From Sipunculus nudus (Eukaryota > Annelida > Sipuncula > Golfingiida > Sipunculidae): DNA of 64,000 bases. Below, piece after piece: positions 46,054 to 58,194 of this stretch. The position numbers were made by a program, and so were the translations under genes. The first letter of the stretch is position 1. Each line of letters begins with the position of its first letter. The notes beneath the pieces were generated by a model, which saw only the letters and a list, made by a program, of their open reading frames with translations, ran no database searches and was not told where the DNA came from. The stretch spans positions 45,687,797 through 45,751,796 of the forward strand of contig CM049321.1 in NCBI GenBank assembly GCA_026874595.1, read 5' to 3'.

Positions 46054-49000
46054 TTGGTTAGCCTGAATTGCCATGGTCTGAGAACCAAGTTAAGAAGAAG
46101 CACTATCTTAAATACGCTTAAATCGCAAAAAGTTGGAATAGCTTGCCTGCAAGAAACTTATATTGATCATGAACTTATTGAATTTTTTGAAAAGCAATGG
46201 AATGGTAAAGTTTTCCAAGTCGCAGGTGGCAAACACAAAAATGGTCTGGCGATATTAGTCAGTAAAGAAATAGTTTCAAAATTAGAAAATTTAAAAGAAA
46301 TTACCGAAATCACAAGTGAAAGAGTACTGGGGATTTCATTTAGGTTAAATGACATGCTATACAAGGTTTTCAATGTGTATGCACCATGCGATTCAATCGA
46401 AAAGGCTAATTTTTATCATAAATTGAAATTTATACTTGAAGAACAACAGATGAATACTGATTGTATAGCCTTACCCGGAGATTTTAACTCAGTTATGGAT
46501 AATGATTTGGACATTATTTCAGGTAATAGTCATAAGAAAATAGAAGTTGAAAGTTTCTGTAAATTGGTAAATGATGTCCTTTTAAATGATACTTGGAGAA
46601 TATTTAATAATAAGGATAAAATGTACACTTGGTGTAGAACTAACCCTTATATAGCCAGGAGAATTGATTACATATTTGTAAATGAAACACTATTAGATAT
46701 GGTGAAATGTAGTAACATCACTTACATTCCTTGCACTGATCACAAGGCAGTTTCAGTTAAAATACAAGTAAATAAAGAACCCAGGGGTTCATCTTATTGG
46801 AAATTTAATAATTCATTGCTAGAGGATAAAAAATTTATTAATATGATAAATGATCTCCTTACAGATTTTTATACAAACGACAATGAGTTTAAAAATGATG
46901 CTCAATTACAGTGGGAGCTTTGCAAAGTTAAAATAAAAGAATTTACAGTAGAATATGGTAAACAGAAATCAGCAGAATGAAAATCAAAACTATCGGAATT
47001 GACAAATATGTTGTATACGATAGAAAAACAATTAGCAAATGACTCCTCAAATGAAGAGTTACAAATTAAAGCATCACATTTAAGGTCCGATATAGATGTT
47101 ATTGCCATACACGAAACAAGGAGTGCACAAACCAGAGCGAGAATTAAATGGAATGAACAAGGCGAAAAGAACACGAGTTATTTTTTAAATCTTGAGAAGG
47201 CAAGAGCAACTCAAAAATACATACCAAGTCTTATAGATGAATCAGGTAAAATAATAACGAGCCAGACGGATATATTAAAACAGTTACATAAACATTATAG
47301 TGATCTGTACAAAGACAAACTAGAGACGAATGCGCAGAACTTCAAAGATTTTATTGGAGATATTAATTACCCAAAACTAACGGAAGAACGGAAAATGAAA
47401 TGTGAAGGTTTGGTAAATAAGGAAGAAGTTGCTAGGGCTCTACAAAAAATGAAAAATGGATCAAGTCCGGATCTGGACGGACTGACCACGGAATTTTACA
47501 AATTTTTTTGGCCAAAAATTAACACTTTGGTTGTTAACTCTTTTAATGCAGGGTTCCAACATGGAAAATTATCCGTCCCCCAAAGACGAGGGGTTATCAC
47601 CCTACTTCATAAAGGCAAAGGCTCACCAAAAAATATTTTGTCGAACTGGCGCCCTATTAGCATTACAAATACTGATTACAAGCTAATAGCAAAGGTTTTA
47701 GCTCTACGCCTTCAGCAAGTTATAAATCATATTGTAAGCCCAAATCTAGTTGGATTTATTAAAAATCGCAATATCTCGACTATTATTCGTCAGATTGATG
47801 ATATCATCACATATACAGACAGATATCAGAAAGAGGGAGCCATCGTCGCACTCGACTTTAAGGGAGCTTTTGACTCCATCTCCAAAAATTATATAGCTAA
47901 GGCTTTTGACTTGTTCGGATTCGGCCCAGATTTCTTACGCTGGATAGACGTATTGTATGAGGCAAGCGAGAACTGTATTCAGTATAACGGTTGGCTCACA
48001 CAAATGTTCCCAGTTCAAAGGGGCGTAAGGCAAGGATGCCCCCTTTCGCCTCTAGTTTTTGTAGTCGCTCTAGAATTACTTTCTCTTAAAATAAAACAAA
48101 ATAAAAACACTGAAGGTATACAGCTACCAGATGAGAACTATGATATTAAATTCACGAAAATCGCGCTATATGCAGATGATATTACTCTTTTTATGAAAAA
48201 CGAAAATGATATTACAGAATGTTTTGATATCTTAATAAACTTTAGGAGAACTTCCGGTTTAACACTTAATCTGAACAAAACCGAAGGCTTGTGGATTGGC
48301 AAGAACAAACAAGTATAAATACATATGGCAGCATTAGGATGAATGTTAACCCTCACACAAGAATAAAAATTTTAGGCATTACATTTGATAGCCACATAGC
48401 AGCTTCCGAAATAGATGTAAATTGGAAATCACAGATTGAATTTATTCAACGTGAAATTAATAAATGGGAAAAGAGAAGTATATCAATTATGGGTAAAGCC
48501 GTGGTCGCCAAAACATTTCTTATTTCAAAGCTAATTTATATTATGCAGTCTCTAGCGCTTCCTGACCATGTATTACACGAAATAAATAAGATGATATTTA
48601 AGTTCCTGTGGAAAAGCACTAGTAACAGAAAAGGCTTAGAGAAAGTAAAACGAAAAGTACTAACAGCTGAATACAAAAACGGCGGGATAAAGATGATTAA
48701 TGTTAAAGAATTGCAACAAGCCTTTTTACTAAGGTGGGTTAAAGGGCTGGAAACCGATAAAAAAGAAAGCTGGAAAAATATACCCATCTTTTATTTTAAT
48801 AAAATGGGTCGTAATCTCTCGGTTTTTACAAGCAATACCTCTGTGAAGGAGACCAAAGGTATAAATCTCATTACATCAGCATTTTATAAAACTGTCTTGA
48901 TGAACTGGTTACAGCTTAATAAGTTTTCAGATACAGACTTATTGACTAATAATGTGATATGGAATAATAAGATGATAGTATATAAAAACAATCCTCTTTT

Positions 49001-49751
49001 CTTTAAAGATTGGATCAAGGCTGGTATTATATTTATCCAGGATATGTTTATCCGGGACGTAATGATAACCTATGAACAGGCAGTGCAGTTGATAGGTGAT
49101 GGCCCAAGTAGAATCCTGGAATATAACGTGATGATGAATGCTATTCAAAGCTCAAAAAAACGCCTACAGATGGCGCCACTAAAGGTACTCTTTAGGAGCA
49201 CTCCGATCGCTGATTGGAACTTGAAAAAATTAAGATTGTCGATAACCTCCGATACTGTAGACCAGCCCCCGTCTAAGCGGTTCTGGGAAGGAAAATACTC
49301 CGGAACAGAACTCGCAAAGAGTTATTGGGAAACTGCATATCATTGTTCTGGGGAAATTAGACTCCGGGTACTACAGTGGAAGATATTGCATAATATTTTT
49401 CCGACAAAAGTTATGTTACACAAAATGGGCATAGCTGATTCAGAAAAGTGTATGTTCTGTGACGAAGTTGAATATATCGAACATTTCTTTTACCGGTGTA
49501 AAAAATTAATGCCGTTCTGGGAGTATATAGAAAATTATATTCCTAACGTTATTAACAGACGAATTATCTTAAGCGAAAGGCGTGTTATCTTAGGTTATAG
49601 TACGGAGGATAGAGTACAAGATAATTTATCAGTTCAAGACGCAAATTTCGTAAACAAAACTCTGCTTCTTGGGAAAAAGTCTATCAGTAGGTCAAGATAC
49701 GGAAATGGTACTGATGTTAGATATTTATTTGACAGCGAAGTTGTCAAATAA
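46054..49751 (+). pseudogene. LINE ORF2: endonuclease-reverse transcriptase, two lesions
   Basis: The first part (46054-46977) is an APE-like endonuclease with SLNCHGLR, the catalytic CLQETY, NVYAPC, PGDFNSV and RIDYIFVNE plus TDHKAV. After a TGA at 46978-46980 the same frame continues as the reverse transcriptase (to 48318). Its motifs are SNWRPISITNTDYKL, motif A ALDFKGAFDSI, RGVRQGCPLSP and the catalytic YADD at 48169-48180. A one-base loss near 48300-48315 moves the frame; 48291-49751 encodes the thumb and C-terminal domain with the ribbon C-X2-C...H-X4-C (CMFCDEVEYIEHFFYRC). No ATG lies between the preceding stop (46008) and the domain, so the start may be lost or non-canonical. Otherwise full-length; inactive as read. 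Confidence 0.85.
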
Positions 49752-49943
49752 TCGAGTAAAGTATTAATGCTTAGACTTATGACACATTTGTAAATCTTTG
49801 AATGCTATGTTATACATTTAACGGAGATATTATGTTTATATGGCATGTGTATATTGTGGAAAATAATGTTTGAAATGCTGCTACTCTGGATGTTATGAAA
49901 AAATGAGTGAAACTGAAATAAAGTAAACAAAAAAAAAAAAAAA

Positions 49944-49957
49944 AATAATAATAATTG
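49944..49957 (+). repeat. Candidate LINE target-site duplication, right copy
   Basis: The same 14 bases as at 44424-44437, directly after the A tail. Confidence 0.5.
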
Positions 49958-50039
49958 AAATAAGCATATTTTGCATTCGCTAATTTTTTTTCCAAAAATT
50001 CAGCTGAGCGCCGTGAGCAATGGGTTCCTTGTTAAAATT

Positions 50040-51650
50040 CTGAACTATAACAAAATCAAGTGGTAATGAATAAAAAGTTCAAAAATACATGTATACACCA
50101 TCACAAAGACCACTGTACCAGGTTTAAACGAACGGATACTTTAGGTGGTCTAATATGAACTTAAAACAGCTTTGCGACTGATTTTAGAAGGAGTTTTCGA
50201 CAATTATGATTTTTGACAATGCTTTTGCTCCAATTTCTCAAGATCCAGTGCATGAAATGCATTGCAGTTTGTCGCCTGTGTTTAGCAAGGAAAGCTTTTT
50301 CTTTTTTATTTTGCAGGAGACAATTTGCCTAAAGTGGCGTCTTTGATTGTAATCCTTTTACGTAATTTCAGGAATGATTTTGAGACTGCAAACTGAATGT
50401 CACTAGACGTTTAGCTCTGCACATATTATATATTTCAATTTGGGCCAAGAATCTAAGACAGTGTACATCTGTTTGATATATTCAATCTTCATAATTAAAA
50501 ATGTAAAAAAAATAGGTTATTCGAAAGTCGCACCAGTTAATATTAAATTAAGTGTCTCGCAAATGATCAAAAACTGTCGCTTACACTCAGTTTATTTAAT
50601 GATGGGGCCAATAAACGTTAAAATCCATATTGTTGTTGTTGTTTTTTATTAAATATTGTTAGATATTTATTACATATTTTATTACATTTTATCAAACTTT
50701 GAAAAAATCATGAGGTGCTTGCACAGTTTTAAAAATTCTTGAAACATTATTTAAACAATACGCTCGTAATATTTACCTATTTCACATATAATGAGCATAG
50801 TAATAACACTTCTAACAATGTTATTTAATTATCTAAATATAAACAATGTTTCTGTACAACTCGGGTGATAGATGACATCAGAAGACAGTTGTTGTTTCTC
50901 TGCATCTGGGCCTTCTGCATCGCTGAAATCCAAAAGTGGCCGAGTTGGTATCAGGCGAGTTGACAATGCTGATTCTTCGTCCAAGAATTCCTATTTTATT
51001 TCCAGTTTTTCATGTAATGTTTATGAAACAACCCAGTCGCATCACTTGGGCAACTGATAGATCAGCGCCCGTTTAACGGAAGCCTGGTTCGTTGGAACAG
51101 GTGAGGATTCTCTGTCGGCCCGTTTAAATAAAATAAAGCAGGTTCCTTGACAGGAAGGCCGTATATGTTAAATACAGCTCCATATGGCTGTCTGATGCGG
51201 TGATGGGTACGACCTGAACCAACAGTAAAAGACCCTTTTTAGAGAATATATATTAAAACACAGAAAAACATAGTAAATTCTCGGGGAAATTTACAATTTC
51301 TATACTAGTACATATGATACATTAAAATTAAGGAAATTAATGAGCAGTCATATGGGAAAAACCCTTTCTTTAATTGAACAAAACTTATACGTGTATCTCT
51401 GATGTATATACCCACCTCAAAGGAATAAAATCACTTGCATGCAAAGGAAACTGTTGTTTTGGGGACCTGTGACAAACACCTTGAAACACTATTTTAACTT
51501 TAATTTTGAAGCCAAAACTGATATTAAATGATAAATTGTTATCTGTTGACTGTACCAGTGTAGTAACTCTGTATAAAAACTTTGTATACAGTCCAAGGTC
51601 CTCAGCCTTGCACCAGGGCAAACCAGACAAGTGTTCAACGTGATAGCAAC
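50040..51650. other. No gene recognised
   Basis: Short frames only. GTGGCCGAGTTGGTATCAGGCG at about 50937 recalls the 5' half of a Ser/Leu tRNA or V-type SINE head, but no B box follows. Confidence 0.35.
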
Positions 51651-51654
51651 CTCT

Positions 51655-52290
51655 GTCAGTGGGCAATGAGTGGGTAGTTCCAACTTTGTTTCTGATTCAG
51701 TGGGCAGTGAGTGGTTAGCTGCAACTTTGTTTCTTATTCAGTGGGCAGTGAGTGGGTAGCTCCATCCTTGGTTCTGATGCAGCACATGGGCAGTGAATGG
51801 GTATCTCAAACTTTGTTTCTGGTATGATGGGCAGAGGGTGGGAAGCTCCAAGTTTGTTTCTGATTCAGTGGGCAGTGAATGGGCATCTCCAACTTTGTTA
51901 TTGATTCAGTGAGCAGCGAGTGGGTAGCACCTTCTTTGTTTCTAATTGAGTGGGCAGTTAGTGGGAAGCTCAAGCTTTGTTTCTGATTCAGTGGGCAGTG
52001 AGTGGGCATCTCCAACTTTGTTATTGATTCAGTGAGCAGCGAGTGGGTAGCTCCTTCTTTGTTTCTAATTGAGTGGGCAGTGAGTGGGAAGCTCCAGCTT
52101 TGTTTCTGATTCAGTGGGCAGTGAATGGGTATCTCCAGCTTTGTTATTGATTCTGTGGCAGCGAGTGGGTACCGTTGCGCCTTCCTTGTTTCTAATTGAA
52201 CGGGCAGTGAGTGGGATGCTCCAGCTTTGTTTTTTATTCTGTGGGCAGTGATTAGGTATCTCCAACTTTGTTATGGATTCAGTGGGCAGT
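51655..52290. repeat. 41-bp minisatellite with a three-unit higher-order repeat
   Basis: About 15 copies of a 41-bp unit (AGTGGGCAGTGAGTGGG, then TAGCTCC..CTTTGTTTCT-GATTC). In the middle the variants follow a fixed order, A (GGGCATCTCCAACTTTGTTATTG), B (GAGCAGCGAGTGGG..CTTC) and C (GTTTCTAATTGAGTGGG), giving a 123-bp higher-order period. Because 123 is a multiple of three, long minus-strand frames arise; they are not genes. Confidence 0.9.
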
Positions 52291-52497
52291 TTCACTTTGG
52301 TAATATATGGTATAAATATATGATATAAAAATAGCAACACTGTAATAGATGTAACTTGTTCATTGCAACCATTGGACCAGATAACACATACAAATTATTT
52401 TTACGTAATAATCTGGAATAACCCAGGGTGAAGGTAATATTTAATATTACTGCACAGTGAGTCTGAACTTACTCTCTTTTTCTCTCTCTCTCTTTTC
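52291..52497. other. Spacer between the minisatellite and the next element
   Basis: Ends in a CT-rich tract directly before the element's 5' hairpin. Confidence 0.4.
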
Positions 52498-54333
52498 AGC
52501 TCAGCTGACTATTAGTCATCTTGAGCTATAGTCCTTGTCCGTCGTCTGTCTGTCTGGCGTTCCATCTGGCTGGCCATCCAGCCGTTAACAGGGCACGTTT
52601 TGAAACCGTTGGATCTATGAAAGCAAAATTTTTTAGTACAGTTAGATGTCCCCCAAAATCTGCTACCATACTGAAAATTGGGTCACCAAGACTTTGTTCC
52701 TTCAAGATATTAAGGAAAAATCTCTGTTCTTCATAAAAAAACCATTGTTACACTTCAAGGCCGCCTAAAATTAAAACCACTGATCTGTTTTTGATCATAT
52801 TTAGTATTCATATTCTTTCATACATTTTCTAAGAACTTACCAAAAAATATGTCAGTATTGGGTATTGTTTTTTAAATTTTGGGCTTAAATATAATGCAGT
52901 TTTTACAAAAATCAAGAAATATATTTACTCACTTAATATTAGAATTGCTGAAGCCAGAGACTTTTTTTCAGAGATATAACTTTATTTAATCAAGATTCAA
53001 TTAATTACCTAAAATTAGATCTGAATTTTGCAAAATGTTCAGGTTATTAGCATAAATAAAAAATCAATACCTTAAATTTTGTCCAACTTTGGCACTTTTG
53101 ATTTTATTTTCACAGCATATATACATAAGGATTTAATCTTTAAAAATCTGAAATTTCAAAGAAATTGGTAGGAAAGAATAGCTTTTATTCATGTTTTCAT
53201 ACACCATGTCAAGTGTTGTTTACATCTAGCCCACCTAGTAGTACAGCCTTCACTTGCATTATGTAACCCACCCCAGGCAGCTTGCCTTGGGTCAGCTTGG
53301 CCACTACCAGCAGGCTTCCCCTCTGCCCTGCACTCACCCCCCCCCCCCCACCAGATGGTGCATAAACTAAATGAATGTTATTATTTTCTGTATTTGATTC
53401 ATTCTTATTCTAGGCTATGCTACATTTTAGATTTTGTATTGTACCACCAGGGTTACAATGATTAAAGTGTACATTTAATTGTGTCCACCAAGTGATGTAT
53501 TGCTATGAAAGTGTGAATGTTCATGAGATAAGTAATTCCTTACTTCAGAGGAGTAAAAACTTCACCAGGTGTGAAATTGACTATTAATTCCAGTAATAAA
53601 TTAAAACTGGGATAGTAATTAGCACAATGATATTGATTGTCCCTCATTCAACCAACAGTGTGTATACTTTATTTGAAAAGAATATTTCTACATCCACCTT
53701 CGTGCTGCCCTCACTTTTCCCTTCTCCAAACCCCATCCCAAAGTCAGCCTCAGTAAGCAAGAACAAGATGAATCAGATATATTCATACTTTAATATTTTG
53801 TATAACTATTCTTCCATAGGTACCTATGTACATGCCAGAAATTATGTCAATATTGTGTAATATTAAGACATAGTGGGCATCACAATAATGTACCTTGTCA
53901 AGACTAAAGAGATATTGTGTCATACAGTCACAAATTCATAAATCACTTCATCAGCATAGTTAATCATAACATCATATCTGTCAAATTGAAAGTTTGCAGA
54001 CTACCATACACTTTAGATCCTTCAACAAATAGCCTTATCATCATTCTACTACTGCTTATTACTGCTGTCATTGCATTCATATTTGCTCAAATATATCACA
54101 GTTTTCAACCCCTCCTAAATAAGTAAAAAATAAACCACTATATTTGACTCTATTAATCCATCAGTCAGGTAATTTCATTTATCATTTACTCACATATTAC
54201 ATTACATTCCTTTATAATAGCCCAACATGTCCATGATATTCATAAGCTTTATCGAATCGATGTAGTATCACAGTGGAGAAACATTTATAGTCCAATCACG
54301 ATCAGCTGAGCGCCGTGACCCATTGGTCCCTTG
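52498..54333 (+). mobile_element. Complete hairpin-ended element (copy 6)
   Basis: Plus orientation. The 5' hairpin is at 52498-52527 (AGCTCAG, TGACT, loop, AGTCA, TTGAGCT), with the leader TTGTCCGTCGTCTGTCTG and GTTAACAGGGCAC. Repeat D is at 52610-52990 and repeat A at 53090-53660. A 3' module (CAGCTGAGC, GACCCATTGGTC) ends in CTTG at 54333 and is followed by T. Length 1.84 kb, no protein. It shows that repeats D and A are interior segments of one element type. Confidence 0.6.
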
Positions 54334-55544
54334 TTTTGATTACAGGTAAAAACAGCAACAACAAGAAATGTGATAATTTCTAAAGTAATATTTAAAGAAT
54401 TTGTTTTTATCTAGAATTAATTCACTGTACTCAAGTTCTTCTGATAAACTGGGCAGTCCGACCAATTTTTTTCATTCTCATCATCTTTATAAATGTTGAT
54501 CAGAATCATGTCAAACTATTTTGTCTTCATCACTGTATTTGTCATTTTCAACTCAAAAGGACCTAATCATTAGCAATATTATGCCTGTTCTTTCACACTA
54601 TCAGTTAATTATTTCTATATACTAAAGTTTTCCAGCAAAACCATCCCAGCACACAGTCTCAGTACCTCTTATACGGCTGTTTATCCCCTTGTTATGGCTC
54701 TGTGTGTTTGTAAGCACAGTCCACTTGTGTTTGTTTACCATTACAAAGCCACGTGGCCAGAGGTCCAATTGTGAGCCATAACACAGTTTTTCAGCCAACG
54801 GGAACATGTATTACAATTTTTTGGGCCAAGTCAGGCCATCTCTTGATTTAAATGTGTTGTGGCTCCACATGCACAGGGCCGCAAATGCTGTGTTTATGAT
54901 TACACCACAGAACATATCAGTCTTTTGTTTTTAACACTGATTTACAGGAATAAGCAAACCGTTTCAAGGCAATATTTTGGCAGGTACAAAAGGGAAAGAA
55001 GCTATTTTTTTTTGTTAATTAATCATGCTTCATAGGTGATTAGATCCCTTTAATAATGCCACGCTCACCATTGTTACATCTCATTGTCATGTTATAGTGT
55101 ATGTTAGATACATGCTTCTGATTGTATTTACATGTGAAGGTTTAGATTGGTGCTTTGTGGGGCAGAAGGGGTTACAAATTCATAACATTTAGTACTTAGC
55201 ACCTCTACATGTTTCTCTGGTTGGAACCTTTCTAAGGTTTAATATGTAACTAGTAACATAGTCTATGGTATGGATCCACACCAATTGATATGCTCACTGC
55301 TGTACTTTTTGATTGCATGTTTTCCACTCTACCACTTGACTATGTTTGCTCATGGTTCTGATCTGCGTAGGGTTTGATCTGGTTGTCATAAGTAAACATA
55401 AAACAGTGTTTTCACTCAGATTGCCAATCATTCAAAGGTCTTTTAACCATTTTTTTAATAAGTTATGTTTACACTGCAGTCATGTGACAGGAGTATTATG
55501 GAATTGTCCCTGTCTGTCCATACATTAACTATTAGTGTAACCAC
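54334..55544. other. No recognised gene; upstream region of the third zinc-finger gene
   Basis: No supported frame. A non-coding first exon for the gene at 56142 may lie here, but I could not identify a convincing promoter or donor. Confidence 0.35.
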
Positions 55545-55985
55545 AATAACTTACCAGGGCTTTGATGGATTTTTATGAACTCACCATTTATGAGTACTTA
55601 CCAACAGTTGCCTGAGTTGAATTATGGGCAACATCCACCCATATTTAATGAGGTCACAGGTCACTCATCTACTTTATGGTGTCACCCCAATAACTTGTGA
55701 AGAATATGAAGGATTTTGATAAAACTCATCAGAAATGTTAATCAATTAAAATATCTGGCTTAAGTTCCATTTCCAGTGAAATCCATGCATATTTAATGAG
55801 GTCAGAGGTCACCACACTTTGGAGGCACCTTTGTGACTCACCAAAAATCCTATGATTTTTCATGAAACTCATACATATTTACTAATAAAGTTGCTCCATT
55901 GAATTACATTTTCATCAAAATTCATGCATTTTTAATGAGGTCAGGAGTCACCAGATACACGACGTGTATTATGCATATTTGTGGT
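55545..55985 (+). repeat. Dispersed repeat C, copy 2, just upstream of a zinc-finger exon
   Basis: Direct-orientation homologue of 4560-5065. It contains AGGTCAGAGGTCA (55799-55811), a perfect two-half-site DR1-type arrangement, about 320 bp before the coding exon. Confidence 0.65.
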
Positions 55986-56141
55986 GTTCTTTTTCTATAT
56001 TTATTTTTTATATAATGATATTTGCAAGTCTACTGAGTGTCTCTGCTGGGTATAATATTCATTTTTCTGTGGCACAGCCAGTTTTGGTTCTGTTTAGAAC
56101 TCTTCTACTGTTTTATTGCAGGAGACATCAAAACGACAGAA

Positions 56142-57212
56142 ATGGACCCTGCCGAACCATCACCATGTTTGGATATATCTATAAAGAAAGAAAATGACTC
56201 AGTTGGTCCCGAGACTGATTCAAACACATGTGGACAGGAGAGTGGATTAGAGCAGGAAACTTTGTCTGACTTCATTAAAAGTGAACAAAATCTGAAGGAA
56301 ATACAACAAAATGATTCTGCTGAAAATTGCCAAAAAGAGACATTAGATAATATTGGGGCTTCCTATATGAGCAGTCCTGGAGATGAAAAAAGTCAGCTTA
56401 ATTGCATAAAGACTAAATTGTCTGATGAGGATACACCAGGTTGTTCCACAGGCAGACAAGATGATATATCCGATGAGGAAACAATTGGTTTTCCTAATCA
56501 CATGAAGAATAATGTTTCTGATGAAGAACAACTAAATTGTCCAGAGGACACAAATGAGATTGCAGTTCATGTATCATCTGCTATATCTGAGGATACAGAT
56601 AATAATTCAGGTGACATGAAAGTGGAGCAATATATGAATCTTATGCTAGAAGATAAAAACCAGGAAGATGAGAGCAGTAATGCTGAAGAGCTAGATCCAT
56701 TACAATGTGAGCTTTGTGGCCAACGTTTCTCTTTGCGGGATAGCCTGAGAAAGCACATCAGGAGACACACTGAAGGAAAGCAGTTTAAGTGTGAGCATTG
56801 CGAGAAATGTTTTCATGCGCAAAGTGATCTTACGGTTCACATCAGGACACATACGGGAGAAAAACCGTTTAAATGTGAGCAGTGTGGGAAATCATTCTCC
56901 ACGCAGGGTAATCTGAACTCGCATATCAGGACACATACCGGGGAAAAACCATTTCATTGCCTACAGTGTGGGAAATATTTTTCAGGGAAGAGTAAATTGA
57001 CGAGACATATCAGGACTCATACTGGAGAAAAACCATTCAGTTGTGAACAGTGTGGTAAATATTTTTCCGAGAGGGGTAATCTGAATGCTCACATCAGGAT
57101 ACATACAGGAGAAAAACCATTTAAGTGCGGGCATTGTGGTAAATCATTTAATTGTAGGAGGAATCTTAACGGACACATGCTCACACACTTGAGTAATCCA
57201 AAAGCATTGTGA
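56142..57212 (+). CDS. C2H2 zinc-finger protein, six fingers
   Basis: Predicted 356-residue nuclear protein. The ATG at 56142 lies 20 nt after a splice acceptor (TGTTTTATTGCAG, exon start 56122), the same arrangement as the minus-strand gene; the 35 codons upstream in the same frame are intronic. The N-terminus (MDPAEPSPCLDISIKKEND) matches that gene's MD..PS...DI..K.E.D pattern. An acidic region holds three related steps, SDEDTPGC, SDEETIGFP and SDEEQLNCPED. The shared CPEDTNEIAVHVSSAISED motif is at about 133-151. Six fingers follow (187-352) with TGEKP linkers and all zinc ligands. Specificity positions -1,2,3,6 are LDSK, ASDV, TGNS, GSKR, EGNA and CRNG. It is probably a DNA-binding transcription factor; no other domain is recognised. 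The frame is intact. Confidence 0.85.
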   Translation: MDPAEPSPCLDISIKKENDSVGPETDSNTCGQESGLEQETLSDFIKSEQNLKEIQQNDSAENCQKETLDNIGASYMSSPGDEKSQLNCIKTKLSDEDTPGCSTGRQDDISDEETIGFPNHMKNNVSDEEQLNCPEDTNEIAVHVSSAISEDTDNNSGDMKVEQYMNLMLEDKNQEDESSNAEELDPLQCELCGQRFSLRDSLRKHIRRHTEGKQFKCEHCEKCFHAQSDLTVHIRTHTGEKPFKCEQCGKSFSTQGNLNSHIRTHTGEKPFHCLQCGKYFSGKSKLTRHIRTHTGEKPFSCEQCGKYFSERGNLNAHIRIHTGEKPFKCGHCGKSFNCRRNLNGHMLTHLSNPKAL

Positions 57213-58194
57213 GTGGTTTAGTAAATGTGTTTTTTTATGGACCCAGTGACATTAACAAAATATCTGTAATAATGCTGAATACAAAATATTTAGCTGTGAG
57301 CAATGCAAAAACTTGCCTAAGCAGGTTAAATGGGGGGGGGGGGGGTGTCCTCAAAAGGAAACTTACTTAGGGAAAATTATTTATTGTGGTCTTTATGTTT
57401 TTGGCTGATCGGTGAATCGTTTATCTGGTGTACTTAAGTAAAGCAAACAATTTTATCTGTTATTTCCAGGAAGGTCGACATACTCTAAAAATGACTATAT
57501 AGTTCAAAATACACTATCCACTAGATGGATCATTTTGAACACCTTAATGTCACTGTGAGTTTCTTTTTGTTATATGGATAAGAATTTTTTTCAGTTTTTC
57601 ATACAACCACCGTCTTACTTATCACTTTTGGATCCAGTGAATGCCAAAACCTAAGGTTGCTGTTCACCTAAGCTCCGTTTAAATTACCCCATTCAAACTT
57701 TAGATGTGACGAGGTGTGCCAAGAAAGAACGTTATATGTGTCTGGTCTAACCGGTCAACATACTTTACTACGTTATGTGTATTTTAACTTTATAATGCTG
57801 TTTGTAGCCATGAAACCAATGATATGTAGCAGAGAATATATGGCCAGGACAAGATACTTTATATTGACTGTGATGGTCAAATCTGCAGCATATTTAGCCA
57901 AGAAATCTTGCCAGCTACAAATATCATTTACCCGGTACATTGATTTTTGACTCTAGATAGTTGGACGACTTGGTGTACATACAATTTCTGTATTTATATC
58001 ATTATAATACCTGCCTGTATACACTTTTGTTGATAAATATTGTAAGTTATCTGAATATGGGGTCCATCAGTCTCAATCTTCACGTGCTGGTAGTCCATGA
58101 TGTACCATCTACCGGCGCTTAAAAAATGGGTCACTAAATTTAATGTAAAAAAAAATCAGTCATCTAAAAAAACTTTATTGGATTTTGCTTATTA
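57213..58194 (+). other. 3' flank of the zinc-finger gene
   Basis: Contains a poly-G tract near 57331-57346 and no clear AATAAA signal. The 78-residue frame at 57714-57950 has no recognisable domain. Confidence 0.4.

Larger units (their letters stand above)
44438..49943 (+). mobile_element. Near-full-length L1/Tx1-like LINE
   Basis: A 5.5-kb non-LTR retrotransposon: 5' UTR of ~410 bp, ORF1, ~90-bp gap, ORF2, short 3' UTR with AATAAA (49917) and a long A tail. Candidate 14-bp target duplications flank it. ORF1 carries an RRM-like fold and CCHC knuckles; ORF2 carries apurinic-endonuclease, reverse-transcriptase and C-terminal zinc-ribbon regions. This domain order and the C-terminal CxxC...H motif fit the Tx1 branch of L1. 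Only one stop and one frameshift damage ORF2, so the insertion is young. It lies inside a hairpin-ended element. Confidence 0.85.
43115..50031 (+). mobile_element. Hairpin-ended element (copy 5) interrupted by a LINE
   Basis: A worn 5' hairpin lies at 43115-43143 (AGGTCAGCTGATT, loop, TCTTCTGAGCT). Repeat A (43180-43750) follows, shared with 53100-53660. A 3' module (CAGCTGAGCGCCGTGAGC, then CTTG) ends at 50031, right after the LINE tail. Removing the LINE leaves about 1.4 kb, in the size range of the other copies. A poly-C tract near 43420 corresponds to one at 53338. Confidence 0.5.

Noticed and set aside
46167-46373. Minus-strand frame inside LINE ORF2
   Set aside because: It is antisense to the endonuclease coding sequence and has no support.
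50937-50990. Possible Ser/Leu tRNA gene or V-SINE head
   Set aside because: Only an A-box-like string is present; there is no B box and no cloverleaf.
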